Source: Flaccisagitta enflata (Eukaryota > Chaetognatha > Sagittoidea > Aphragmophora). From it: DNA of 64,000 nt. The position numbers were made by a program, and so were the translations under genes. Shown in pieces: positions 28,915-40,502 of this stretch. Under the pieces are notes generated by a model, which worked only from the letters and a program-made list of their open reading frames with translations, was not told the origin of the DNA and searched no databases. The stretch lies in assembly GCA_965153355.1 (NCBI GenBank), contig OZ231127.1, forward strand, positions 31,000,001 to 31,064,000, in the 5' to 3' direction. Numbering within the stretch: the first letter of the stretch is position 1; the number at the start of each line of letters is the position of its first letter.

Positions 28915-28916
<2 letters not shown>
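28560..28916. other. Region upstream of the zinc finger gene
   Basis: Contains a tandem duplication of TTTCTTAAGTCAGAGAAAATCG at 28583-28632, within 80 bases of the ATG. No other feature. Confidence 0.5.

Positions 28917-28993
<77 letters not shown>
28917..28993 (+). repeat. (TATC)n
   Basis: 19 tetramers. Confidence 0.95.
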
Positions 28994-29116
28994 GTCTTTC
29001 TACTCAACCATCGATCTATCTTTCTATTGATCTATCTTTTTATTGACCACATTTCAGTAAGAAAAAAAAGTTAGAGTACTCACTTTTGTTATCAACGTAA
29101 GATCATCATCTAAGTA

Positions 29117-29126
29117 GCTTCATCAC

Positions 29127-29169
<43 letters not shown>

Positions 29170-29175
29170 TTCATC

Positions 29176-29222
<47 letters not shown>

Positions 29223-29228
29223 AATTCT

Positions 29229-29323
<95 letters not shown>

Positions 29324-29334
29324 CCATCATCATG
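29117..29334 (+). repeat. (ATC)n
   Basis: About 72 units with small interruptions. Confidence 0.94.
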
Positions 29335-29535
29335 TTAAGACGATGCTGCATCCACTTTTTTATTTCTCCGTTTTTTCCCTCGCCTTTTTCTAGAACCTGA
29401 ACAAATGGCAAGAAGTTTGATAGATGTCACTTTTCCTGGTTCATAAATGGACAAAAGAACATTTGCGCAATTTCCCCATGGCTTGGTTTTGCGTGAATCA
29501 GCGCTCAAAAGAACCAGTGGGTGTTGAAAGGACTT

Positions 29536-29760
29536 TTAGTTGCGTGACATGCGACTCTACACCCTGCTTTGACTGTCCATCCATCCGTTGGTTTGATCCG
29601 TAACGCGAAAATCTGAATGACAAGAAATCAGCTCAAATGGAAATATTGGAGCATCAAGGCCCCTAAACATCGACTTCACAGCCAACGCCCATCAAAATAC
29701 AACCCCTGCCTATCCAAATTACTGCCCCTGCCCACTTGCATGTGACTACTTATTGGCCGC
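29536..29760 (+). mobile_element. Degenerate family A element
   Basis: TTTTAGTTGCGTGACATGCG head whose stem still pairs, CACCCTGCTTTGACTGTCC, and CCCCTGCCCACTTGCATGTG at the end. Confidence 0.55.
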
Positions 29761-29799
29761 GTCACTTCCTTGTATTTATTGTTTGTTTCTTTTTTTATG

Positions 29800-29840
29800 C
29801 CTGTCCCTGTTATCTCAAGTCTAGCTGGAATCTAAGGAAG
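29800..29840 (-). mobile_element. Mariner-like end fragment
   Basis: CCCTGTTATCTCAAGTCTAG then CTGGAATCTA, a relic of the right inverted repeat of the 7191 element. Confidence 0.4.
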
Positions 29841-30008
29841 CATTTTAAAAACGATCATGTTTCTTTTTAATAATCCATGTTTGAATGATTGAGTAATGAG
29901 TATATATTCAACAAAAACAGGAATACAATTTATAATTGAAAGTGATGCGTCAGAGAATAGTCTATGAAAGTCGTAAGACTTTTTTCCAACAGAGTCAGGG
30001 TGACGATG

Positions 30009-30263
30009 TTGTTTTTGTTTTTGTTTTTGTTTTTTTTTGCTTTTGTTTTTGTTTTTGTTTTTTTGATTTTTTTTATTTTGTTTTTTGTTTCATTTTCTGT
30101 TTTGTTTTTTGTTTCATTTTCTGTTTTGTTTTTGTTTTTGTTTTTGTTTTTGTTTTTGTTTTTGTTTTTGTTTTTGTTTTTGTTTTTGTTTTTGTTTTTG
30201 TTTTTGTTTTTGTTTTGTTTTGATTTGTTTTTGTTTTTGTTTTTGTTTTTTGGTTTTGTTTTT
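30009..30263 (+). repeat. (GTTTTT)n
   Basis: Hexanucleotide array, perfect at 30125-30210. Confidence 0.92.
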
Positions 30264-30325
30264 GCATTTGTTTATTTCTGTTTAGGTCTGAGAAGGGGAC
30301 ATACAGAGAACAGATGGACCCACGC

Positions 30326-30585
30326 ACAAATGAAAGTACCCCTGTTCTACAGGACTTCGTCCCCTTTGGAGATATGGGGAAAAAACAACAACACGTGTGA
30401 AGGGTGGATATCGGCCGTCCTTAGAACCCAGTTGAAATTTGCAACCAAAGGAGATGAGAGTGGGATGGAAGAAGAAGAAAGAGAAGAAGAGAAGAAGAGA
30501 AGAAGAAGAAGAAGAAGAAGAAGAAGAAGAAGAAGAAGAAGAAGAAGAAGAAGAAGAAGAAGAACAACAACAACACCAACAACAA

Positions 30586-30657
<72 letters not shown>

Positions 30658-30690
30658 GAAACATCGTCCCCTTCGGGACCGCTGCCCAGA
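30326..30690. mobile_element. Family B remnants around an (AAG)n/(ACG)n tract
   Basis: GTACCCCTGTTCTACAGGAC and TTCGTCCCC at 30335-30360, and CATCGTCCCCTTCGGGACCG with CTGCCC at 30662-30688. The array between is (AAG)n then (ACG)n, replacing the usual units. Confidence 0.5.
30469..30655 (+). repeat. (AAG)n then (ACG)n
   Basis: AAG to 30563, a short CAA bridge, then a GC-rich (ACG)n of about 23 units, rare in this window. Confidence 0.92.
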
Positions 30691-30938
30691 AGACAATGTC
30701 CAACAGAGAAGTGTGGCAGTTTACATCATTTACTGAGTAGGTTTTTAACAGTTCATAGATATATGGGTTGTCTTGTCTCATCGTGCGTAACATCGAAGTG
30801 TTAGTTGGACTTTAGATTAGACTTTAGATTTGAATCATTCGAACTGAGATTGACTCAAGAGAAGCATACTCGTGTAAATAACTTGTCCGTATATGGCCGT
30901 ATACATTTGGTAAGTCTCAAGCAAACTCTTATTGTAAA

Positions 30939-31065
30939 GAAAAAGAAAAAGAAAAAGAAAAAGAAAAAGAAAAAGAAAAAGAAAAAGAAAAAGAAAAAGA
31001 AAAAGAAAGAGAAAGAGAAAAAGAAAAAGAAAAAGAAAAAGAAAAAGAAAAAGAAAAGAAGAGAA
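30939..31065 (+). repeat. (GAAAAA)n
   Basis: Hexanucleotide run with two GAAAGA units; complement type of the 30009 array. Confidence 0.92.
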
Positions 31066-31288
31066 AATGAATGAAATCACTCTTTATCAATACGTGAGGA
31101 TTGAGGAATCGTGTCACTATGTCCTTTCTTCGTTTTGTTCTTTCTGACAATGGCCAGTCCGATTAACCACAATGAAACTCATGATTTCATCGATGATGAC
31201 TTTCAAAACGATGATAACGATGTCTATGTTGTTTGATTGAGAATACAGATAAGATCATAGAAAAAATATTTTTTCATAATGTTCATTC

Positions 31289-31487
31289 ATTTAGTCGCGT
31301 GCTACGCGACTCTACACCCCGCTTTGTTGGTCCAGCGGTCCATCCGTTGGTTCAACACACTTTACTTTGTTCTGGGTTTTTAAGGTCTTGGGCCTCACTG
31401 CTCATGCCCAAATGATGAAGTTAACTCAAATATAGCCCCTGTCCACCCGCATGCGACTGGGGTAGCCGTGTATCCGGCCTTGTTCTT
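31289..31487 (+). mobile_element. Family A element
   Basis: TTTAGTCGCGTGCTACGCGA head; body with GGCCTCACTGCTCATGCCC; end GGGGTAGCCGTGTATCCGGC then CTTG. Confidence 0.78.
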
Positions 31488-32044
31488 TACCTGTACTTTA
31501 CCTGTACTTTACCTGTTCATTAATCATTGTCCCAATATCGCTTGAAGCAATAGACAAGGGCAAGGACATGGAAAACATGGATGGACAGCATACTTTTAGT
31601 TGGGCCCGTGTGATGTAATTTGTGCTCAGGAGTTGCAATACGATGTATTACCTAGTGATGGTTTTTATGCTTCTGTATTTTTCCGCTTTTTTGTTTGACT
31701 GGTGTGCTCCAAAGCAAATATATAAGAAGATACATCTGTCTTTGGGTCTGTCAGTCCCCCATCAACGCATACAAATATTTTGCTGTGACGAACTCAGCTT
31801 ATTCACCCTTAATGAGCAAGCTTGCTCAGTGTCTGGCTGAGGTTTTCCACTCATCCAGAGCTAAACTGAGCCGAGGGGCTCCCGAACTACTCATTCTTCG
31901 CCTCCTGGCTGCTCCAAAACTCCCAAATCTCCCTCTTTTCTGCGAAGTCAGGAGGAAGTCAGGATTATGAAGAGAACTCACTCATTGGCAGCTCGCTCAC
32001 TTCCTGCGATTGCGCGAGAGGCTCTCTCCTCAGTGCAAATAACT

Positions 32045-32045
<1 letters not shown>
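31488..32045. other. No gene recognised
   Basis: Mixed sequence, short frames. Confidence 0.45.

Positions 32046-32094
<49 letters not shown>
32046..32094 (+). repeat. (GA)n
   Basis: Dinucleotide run. Confidence 0.93.
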
Positions 32095-32099
<5 letters not shown>

Positions 32100-32205
32100 T
32101 GATTGGTATGACATACTAATTGAAGGATGAAATCAACCCTTTCTTAGTGAAGGGGCTTTTATCTATTACTGATATATTGACAACGGTGACAGAGAAGTAG
32201 AGTGA

Positions 32206-32207
32206 CG

Positions 32208-32245
<38 letters not shown>

Positions 32246-32486
32246 TGTACAGTTTCCTGAGGAATTGGCTGATGATGACAAAACGGACGGACGGACGGAA
32301 GGACGGACGGACGGACGGAAGGACGGACGGACGGACGGATGGACGGACGGACGGACGGACGGACGGACGGACGGACGGACGGACGGACGGACGGACGGAC
32401 GGACGGACGAACGGACGGACGGACGGACGGACGGACGGACGGACGGACGGACAGACGGACGGAAGGACGGACGGACGGACGGACTA
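32206..32486 (+). repeat. (ACAG)n and (ACGG)n
   Basis: ACAG at 32210-32244 then about 50 ACGG units; equals the internal motif of family A on the opposite strand, but no hairpin head is present. Confidence 0.92.
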
Positions 32487-32760
32487 AAAAGGAGTAAAAA
32501 AATCTTATCAATTTCAAACGGATTCTGGATAAACTAAGTATGCATCCTAGACATAAGTAATGAAGCGGACTATGAAATAAAAACTTAAGTTGATTCCGGA
32601 GTTAAAATCTGTAAAACATATTAAAGTTCACGTGTCTTACAAATCGGGTTTGTGTCTTCAAAAATTGTTGGTTTTGGTTTGTCTTACTTTCTGTGTTGTA
32701 GTCATGAGCTTCATATGTATCCCATCTGTTTATCTGTTGCGTTCTCTGTTCGTCGTTTTT

Positions 32761-33280
32761 GGGCAGCGGCCCCAAAGGGCCGATGTCCTGTAGGACACAG
32801 GGGTGAACCGTTACGTCCGTCTGACATTACGTACGTACGTACGTACGTCCCCCCCTCCAAAGCTTCTCAAGCCTCTCAGGCCTCAAATCTGGCCTCTCAG
32901 GCCTCAAATCTGGCCTCTCAGGCCTCAAATTAAGCCTCTCAGGCCTCAAATCCAGCCTCTCAGGCCTCAAATACAGCCTCTTAGGCCTCAAATACAGCCT
33001 CTCAGGCCTCAAATCCAGCCTCTTGGGCCTCAAATCTAGCCTCTTGGGCCTCAAATCCAGCCTCTTGGGCCTCAAATCCAGCCTCTTGGGCCCTAGATCC
33101 AGCCTCTCAGACCTCAAATTCTCATTGAATAATGTCAGACAGACGTAACGGTTCACCCCTGTGTCCTACAGGACATCGACCCTTTGGGGCCGCTGCCCTG
33201 CTCTCACTCCACTTCTTCAGCTAATCACTCCAAGCAGGGCATCGGGTACCGCTGACCATGTGCGATCCTTGGATGACTTG
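32761..33280 (+). mobile_element. Family B element (empty site in SD2 copy 2)
   Basis: GGGCAGCGGCCCCAAAGGG start; inverted arms of about 65 bases (ATGTCCTGTAGGACACAGGGG...) enclose about a dozen units of CTCTCAGGCCTCAAATCCAGC. The 3' tail has ATCGGGTACCGCTGACCA, hairpin ATCCTTGGAT and GACTTG. The partner at 59160-59175 is an uninterrupted T-run. Confidence 0.82.
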
Positions 33281-33388
33281 TTTATTTATCTATTTTTTGT
33301 TTTGTTTGCTTTGTTTTTTGTTTTTCGGTTTTTTGTTTTTCTTTTTGTTTAAAAGTAACAGTGTCTATCTGGCGATCTAATTTATCTG

Positions 33389-33489
<101 letters not shown>

Positions 33490-33586
33490 GCAGAATGAGC
33501 AGATCTTCACATTCATATCTCCTGTGGAATGAAACCGAAATTCAATTTAAAGTACATTTTCATAGGTTTTCCCAAGATTGCTTCCT

Positions 33587-34374
33587 CGGGCAGGATTCCG
33601 GTTGGTGAAAATCTCAATTTCAAGAGTTTTGAAAAAAAATGGACCCATCACAGATCTTTGCACAGGGGACCAAAAAAGGCTGTAGAATCCGATTCTGAAG
33701 TTCATTTTGATTTAAATTGAGCCAAAAAAAATTAGAAACATTTGTTTATGTAAAAAAATGAGTTTTTTGCTATAAAAACACTATTTTTTAAACATTTTTT
33801 TGTCAATTTGGACTGAAATTGATGTATTTTGATCATTTTTATTGTGCTGATTCCATTTTTGGTGTATTCACACGATTTTTGCTAATTTTGAAAATTTGCA
33901 CTTTGATCTCATTTGCATATTGCGGTTTCGCGTTTTTAGCCTGTAACATGTATGCTTTTTTTAAGTACATCAATGAAATTCATACTGACTGCATATCTTA
34001 CCCTAAGAAACTGTTCCAAAATATCAGTTTTTGAATTTTCTAATTTTTGGGTCATTTCTTCATATTTGGGGATTTTAAAGCTGTTTTTGAGCCTCTTAGA
34101 CCGATACAAAATTGTTCCAGATTCACTAAAATATCAATTGCTATTGGTACTTCATGTTTCTGTAGAAAAAAAGTTCAAAATGTTTCATCTTATACTATTT
34201 TTTAATGAAAAATAGAAGTTTTTGGCACAAAAATCCGTTTCTAATTTCTTTGGCTCAAGTTAAGTCAAAATGGATATCAGAATTTTGTTCTTCAGCCTTT
34301 AAAGGGCCCCTGTGCAAAAATCTGGGATGGGTCTATTTTTTTTTCAAGCTTTTTGCAAGTGGGATTCCTGTCCG
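33587..34374. mobile_element. Non-autonomous TIR element with 5-bp TSD and empty site
   Basis: Inverted ends CGGGCAGGATTCC / CGGACAGGAATCC extend with similarity for about 150 bases (shared GACCCATC, TTTGCACAGGGG, TTGAGCCAAA). Flanked by TTCCT on both sides (33582-33586, 34375-34379). The SD2 partner near 59505 has the uninterrupted site. No coding capacity is recognisable. Confidence 0.82.
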
Positions 34375-34658
34375 TTCCTTATTTAGAACCTGCTCTTTTG
34401 AAATTTGAATAATGAACATATGATAAAAAAGGTTGCAGCAACTAAGAATAAGCCCAACACAGGGCATGTAGTCGCTGAATGTTGGCTGGGGTAGTACACC
34501 AACTGGACGCAAACACACCTTAAAACTCACCCTAGGATGACATTGAATACTTGGAAGACACTAAAGGCGACATTTCCAGAAGTGTTACGGAGGGACGGAC
34601 CGACAGACGGACCGACACAGGTTTTACATGTGATCTTTTCATCAATATCATATTGCAA

Positions 34659-34738
<80 letters not shown>
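34659..34738 (+). repeat. (GA)n
   Basis: At the matching SD2 site (59776-59917) there is (GT)n followed by (GA)n, so the two alleles of this tract differ in motif. Confidence 0.93.
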
Positions 34739-34742
<4 letters not shown>

Positions 34743-34927
34743 TGTGTCCATGTTGAATATTAGTTTTTGTAAAGGCAGATGATCTTTTTCAATGGATGAA
34801 AAGAGTCTTTGTAGTTTTAACTGATTTAAAAGATGATTTCCACACTAAATTAAAAAGACCTCTTTGAACAAGCAGAGAAAAAATGTAATAAAGAAAAGAG
34901 CAAGATCTGATTTGAGGTAGACATAGG

Positions 34928-34930
<3 letters not shown>

Positions 34931-34978
<48 letters not shown>

Positions 34979-34984
34979 CGAGAG

Positions 34985-35016
<32 letters not shown>

Positions 35017-35042
35017 AGACAGAGAGAGGGAGAGAGAGAGAA
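34931..35042 (+). repeat. (GA)n with (GGGACA)n
   Basis: Includes five GACAGG units at 34986-35015, absent from the SD2 partner at 60112-60203. Confidence 0.92.
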
Positions 35043-35877
35043 AGACCCACTCATAGACAGAAAGACACAGAGAGACTTACATGTAGAGCGACAGATACAC
35101 CGACGCACAATGAGAGAGAAAGACAAGGAACTTCAGAAATTTCAAAGAAGCCATTGTTCGAGTAAGTAAAAGTTGGCTTAATGACAAGTAGAATTTCATG
35201 TTGAATTGATTGGCTATTAGTTTATTACTAACGACGAGTTGTTCGTCAAGTCATGTCAAGTCAAGTCGATTCTACAGAGATGTCTCCCATTTGATTCCAC
35301 CACTACATGTTGAGCACTTCATGACAAGCCCAAATCCCCGCTTAAGAACTCATCTGATCCCTTGAGACCATATTGAGTACGTGGAATGGATGGAATGAGC
35401 GATGCACAAAGTATGTCATTATCGGCTGTATCATGCCATTACTTATCATTTTGCCCATCTTAAAAACTGGCTTTTTTCCTCGTTTCAGCCTCTGTCGGAG
35501 TGCGGACGGATTTGATGCTAATTCTGCGCATGTGGTGTCTCCATTGCAATATGTACCTTTGCTCTTTCAAATTGGAGTTTGTTACACATGTACCACTTCA
35601 CTGTACCAGTAAACCATGAACCTTTCCTGGTTAAAATGTACATTCAACATTTGCCAACTACAAAAACAATTTACCGTTTCAACTTGAAGTTCGGAGTTGC
35701 TGACTGTTAAAAAAAAGTTGTAAACCATTTGAAAATGGTCGATGTCAATTTTCCCAGTTTCAATTTTAACTTAATCTCGGTTATCCCACCAACTTGGCCT
35801 CCATTTTCCCTGGAGGCGCCGCTTGAAAACCATTTTCGCTTGTACCAAAGAGGGGTCACATATCAAGCTCAAGCTCA

Positions 35878-35879
<2 letters not shown>

Positions 35880-35919
<40 letters not shown>

Positions 35920-35970
35920 GCAGACAGACAGACAGACAGACAGACAGAGACAGCCAGCCAGACAGACAGG
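35880..35970 (+). repeat. (GA)n then (CAGA)n
   Basis: Shorter than its SD2 partner (62977-63140). Confidence 0.92.
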
Positions 35971-36042
35971 AAGAAGAAGGGAGGACGGCTAGAGACTCAG
36001 ACTCATGGAGATGGTGTATCGATATGATTCACAGCACATTAT

Positions 36043-36135
36043 AACAAGGCCGGATACACGGCTACCCCAGTCGCGTGCGGGTGGGCAGGGGCAGTGCTGG
36101 AGAAAGTCATTAGAACATTTGGGCAGGAGCAGTAA
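36043..36135 (-). mobile_element. Family A 3' fragment (shared by both SD2 copies)
   Basis: AACAAGGCCGGATACACGGC, GCGTGCGGGTGGGCAGGGGC then GGGCAGGAGCAGTAAGCTC. The equivalent in the other SD2 copy is 63228-63325, so the fragment predates the duplication. Confidence 0.65.
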
Positions 36136-36501
36136 GCTCAACAGGTCGCCCAAGGGCAATATGTGGTCAGCGATACCCGTTGCCCTGCTTTGCATGGTTG
36201 TAAATTGGAATGATAGGCAGGGCAGCGGCCCCGAAGGGGACGAAGTCCTGTAGAACACAGGGGGACTTTCATTCATCCATCCGGTCTGAAACAGGTCTGA
36301 AAGGGCAAATTTCAGGCCTAAGAGGGCAGATTCATGGCCTGAGAGGGCAGATTTCAGGCCTGAGAGGGCAGATTTTAAGCCTGAGAGGGCAGATTTCAGG
36401 CCTGAGAAGGCCTGGGGGGGACGCACGAACGAACAAACGGACGGACGAACAAAAGTCCCCCTGTGTTCTACAGGACTTCGTCCCCTTCGGGGCCGCTGCC
36501 C
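36136..36501 (-). mobile_element. Family B element (empty site in SD2 copy 2)
   Basis: The minus-strand element begins GGGCAGCGGCCCC (at 36501) and ends hairpin GCCCTTGGGC plus GACCTG (at 36136). Units GGCCTGAGAGGGCAGATTTCA lie between inverted GTCCCCCTGTGTTCTACAGGAC arms. The partner at 63322 has AAGCTCAAAAAGCTC without it. Confidence 0.8.
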
Positions 36502-36590
36502 AAAAAGCTCAAAACGCCGAAAAAGTGATCGATTGAAGAAGTGGAGTGAGAGCAGGGCAGCTGCCCCAAAGGGTATGCATTTGCAGAATG

Positions 36591-37205
36591 TTTAAAACTG
36601 CTTCACTTGGGTGCTTCACATAGCAAAAGTTGCTTATTTCTTTTCATCCTCTTTACCTAATGTGGAGTGGGCAATTTTAGGACCCTTACCATTTTTCTTT
36701 TATCAAAAATTGTTCATCTTCCGTTTTTTAGAAAATTGTTTTTGAGAGCCTAATTTGTATATTGCAGTGGGATAAAAAAGTATGCTGATCTTCTCTGAAT
36801 TAGCTTTTATAAACTTCTGCTCTTTAGAGAATTGTTAACCTGCTTTTTCACAAGCTCTTACGTAACTTATGCTCTGATATTTTGATTTATTTTTACAAAA
36901 ATCATGGTTTTCTAAAACTAACAATTGTTCCTTTTGTAACAAGACTACACAGGATTTTGCTGAATTCTGGGAAATCTGAGTAAACTTTAAGGCCAAAACA
37001 AAAACGGAAGATGAAGGAATTTTGAGAAAAGGAAAATGGTCATCTTCATGATTTTTTTCACTCCATATTGGGTTAGCGGGACGAGAAGAAAATCAATTTT
37101 TTTGCTATGCGAAGCACGCAACTGCTTCACCGCCCGCGCCAAATGAACCAACTTATCCTTAAATTCATTGCCTTTTTCTAACCACATGCTTGACTAGTTC
37201 TCTGG
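36591..37205. other. No gene recognised
   Basis: AT-rich; GCCTAATTTGTATATTGCAG at 36748 resembles the TTTGCATATTGC motif of other repeats. Confidence 0.45.
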
Positions 37206-37795
37206 CACAGTTAAAACCCGCAATAACGGCTGTCAAGGAAGCAGGAAATTCATTCTGTTATATTACGCGAATCAATAAAAAAGCCGCACTTTTAAATGAC
37301 AATTTATCATATTGAATTCTAAAATGATCAAATAAAATCTTAGACCATTTCAAAGCGCTCAAAGAGAACTTTTATTTGGCTCCAATCTGGTGTTTCTAGC
37401 TTTATTTGTCTAGAAATGGCATAAAAAAGAGTAACAACATTGCCATTTTTTGGGTTTTGCAATCCTATTGAAAAATGAGCATTTTTCTAAAATGGAGGTA
37501 AACTTTGACAAGCTTTAACTTCTAAACAGTGAGATACAGACCTGGGATAGCTCTGGAATAAAAAAAAATTTAAAAATCTTTCCATTCAGTTTAATGGAAA
37601 ATTTTTTTTTTTATCTCTTTCATTCACCTACAAAGGGGTGCAGCTTTTTTTTATTCGCATAGTAAGTGGATTCTGTTCATATGTTGTTGCCAATATAAGA
37701 AATCAAAAGAAATTACATAATGGGACTAAGGTTCTATGTCCATTATAGGCGGATTTCCGTCACTCTTAGATCCGGTTTAATGGTGTGTAACTGTG
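37206..37795. mobile_element. MITE of the CCCGCAATAACGG family, interrupted
   Basis: Left half CAGTTAAAACCCGCAATAAC (37208) and right half TATAGGCGGATTTCCGTCAC ... GTGTAACTGTG (37745-37795) match the 47234 MITE, separated by a second element at 37264-37664. Confidence 0.68.
37264..37664. mobile_element. Nested foldback element inside the MITE
   Basis: TTACGCGAATCAATAAAAAA and GCCGCAC... against the reverse complement TTACTATGCGAATAAAAAAA and GCTGCACC; TA edges. The interior is similar (inverted) to 44881-45292. Confidence 0.65.
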
Positions 37796-38038
37796 GTTTG
37801 ATTCACTTCTTCATGATTTCACAACCCTATACTTATCATATGAAGTCTTGTGAGTAAACAAACAAAACTTTTGAGGTCGTCCTTCAGAAAAAAAAAGAGC
37901 AATGAAGATTTACTCAATTTATATTTGACTACTACAAAGAAATGCCACCGAAGTGACGGTCGACCTGCCTTTGACAGGTTGTCAAAAGCCCACTGTGATC
38001 AACGTTACGCAAAGACAAAGCACCACATTAGTGTCATA

Positions 38039-38147
<109 letters not shown>

Positions 38148-38249
38148 TTCCTTTCATTCATTCTGGTTTCTTTATTCTCGATACAAACCCTTTTTTCTGC
38201 ACTGGAATGGAACGAAAGGTCGGTTGCCGTATCGTCATGTCATTTTCGT

Positions 38250-38275
38250 CGTAGTCGTCTTCATTGCTGTCATCT

Positions 38276-38317
<42 letters not shown>

Positions 38318-38370
38318 TCGTCGTCGTCGTCGTTGCACTCGTCTTCTTCGTCATCTTCGTTGACCGGGAC
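38250..38370 (+). repeat. (CGT)n
   Basis: TCGTCG run with CATCTTCG variants; GC-rich. Confidence 0.9.
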
Positions 38371-38492
38371 GTCAAGATCTGAACCTACATCATGCATTAC
38401 GTCCCTTAATATCTGAGTTTCTTTTGACCTTCTTTTCATTCTATTTCCCTTGCTAGAATCCGTGATGATTCTGGTTTCTCTTTTTTGACTTT

Positions 38493-38729
38493 TTAGTCGC
38501 GTGCTACGCGACTCTACGCCCCGCTTTGTCGGTCCGTCCGTTGGTCCGTCGGTCCGTCCGTTGGTCCGTCGGTCCGTCGGTCCATCCGTCCATCACACTT
38601 TACTTGTCGTTGTTCGGCCTTGATGGGGTTTTTAGCCTTATTGCTCCTACCCAAATGTTCCACTGACCTCAATTATGGCCCCTGCCCACCCGCACGGACT
38701 GGGGTAGCCGTGTATCCGGCCTTGTTTTT
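38493..38729 (+). mobile_element. Family A element
   Basis: TTAGTCGCGTGCTACGCGAC head, many GGTCCGTC/GGTCCGTT units, end GCCGTGTATCCGGCCTTG followed by TTTTT. Confidence 0.8.
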
Positions 38730-38980
38730 CCAAAAAGTCCCTTTAAAAGTTAGTCCCGCTGTTAATAGGGGGGGGGGGGATTTTTACAGTTGATCCGACA
38801 AATCTGCTCCCTATTGAATTTCGGTTATGAACTCAGTTCTAAGATTCCAATGCGTTTAAATTCAGTAATGACACCGATTTCGCAGTTATATTACAGATCA
38901 ACAATCCAAACACACGGGTTGCGTAGTCGTATGGATACTTCTAATGACGCTGCCTAGAAGAATATTTTTTGATAACTTGA

Positions 38981-39598
38981 TAGTCGCAAAAGCGTCAGAT
39001 GGTCAGCGGTACCCGTTGCCTCTGAGTTAGTTTATGTGGGGATGAGATGGTGAGAGGAGCAGCAGCCCCAAAAGGGCCGCTGACATATGCTTGGACTTAT
39101 GGAGACTCCTATGGTCTAGGAACATTTGGAACTAAATTTGGACCACAAGGCTGAGGTTCAGGCGTTGTGGCTGGAGTTTGGGCCGTGAGGCTATGATTTT
39201 AGCCTTGAGACAGGATTTTGGCCATTGGGACTGGAATTTGAGCCTCAGTGCTGAGATTTGAGCCCCAAGGCTTAGATTTGGGTCTTAAGGCTGGGATCTG
39301 AGCCTCAAGGCTGAAATTTCAGCTGTGCCGCTGGGGTTTGAGCCTGTAAAGCTGGAATTTTAGCCTTGGGACTGGGATTTGTGCTTTAAGGCTGGGATAT
39401 GAGCTTTTGTGCTGGGATTTGAACCTTGAGGCTGGGATTTGAGCCTTGAGGCTGAGATTTGGGCCTCGAGGCTGGGATTTGAGCCTTGAGGTTAGGATTA
39501 GATCCTTAAGGGGGGGCGGAGAAAAAGGAGAAAGAGGAGGAGAAAATCTCCCATATGTGTGAAAGCATAGGTCATCGGTCCCTTTGGGGCCGCTGCCC
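38981..39598 (-). mobile_element. Family B element
   Basis: Begins TAGTCGCAAAAGCG and GGTACCCGTTGCC, with units GAGCCTTGAGGCTGGGATTT, then GCATAGGTCATCGGTCCC and GGGGCCGCTGCCC followed by AAAAA. Confidence 0.8.
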
Positions 39599-39824
39599 AA
39601 AAAGGATTATGGAATAACCTATTTTGAAAGTTTCATGTGTGTTAGCAAATGTTCAACCAGGGCGCACAGGTGCACACCCCGCCTTCCTGACCTTACTCTG
39701 GAAGAGAAGGTCATCAGGAGCCCATTCTTCAATCATCAGAAATCTTCCCAGATTGTTGCTTGCTTTCCAGCGCCATAAGGCGAAACCAAACAGAGTCTCC
39801 GTCCTTAATCTTTTGACGCCTTAA

Positions 39825-39930
<106 letters not shown>

Positions 39931-40189
39931 GTATCTCATATGAGTAACAATTCAGCTAAGAGAACTGAAATTCACCCTCACTTGACAAGAAAGTAAGGAA
40001 GAAGAAAATTGAAAAAAACAAGAACAAAAAAGAACAAAAACAAAGGATCAGAAAGTACTATAATAACGACAGAAAAGGAAAGAATAAAAGGAACAACAAA
40101 AACTAGATTAGCAACAGGATTAAACAACAACTATCTTTACCGATTCAAGTTAATCTTCTCTTTCTATCTCAGCTTCCGGATTTCTGTTT

Positions 40190-40302
40190 TTATTTCTTTT
40201 CATTTTCTGTCTTTCTTTCTTTCTTTCTTTCGCTCTTTCTTTTTTCTTTCTTTCTTGCTTCCTTTCTTTCCTTCTTTCTTTCTTTTTTTCTCTTGTCTTT
40301 TT
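40190..40302 (+). repeat. (TTTC)n, imperfect
   Basis: Pyrimidine-only strand with CTTT units. Confidence 0.85.
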
Positions 40303-40502
40303 AAGTCGCGATGCTCGCGAGCAGCAAGTTTGTGAAGTCATTTTGTGTGAAATTCTTAATCTGTCTCTTAATGCAAATATTTGCATATCTAAGAACCTGG
40401 CTCTAGTCATATATCTGTTTAAAATAGGGCCATGTTCTTAGAAATGCAGATTTTTCATTCAGAGACAGACTAAGAATTTCATCCGAGATAAGCAAAATAC
40501 AT

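Noticed and set aside
32206-32486. CRISPR-like regular repetition
   Set aside because: Pure tetranucleotide array with no spacer sequences; the genome is eukaryotic.
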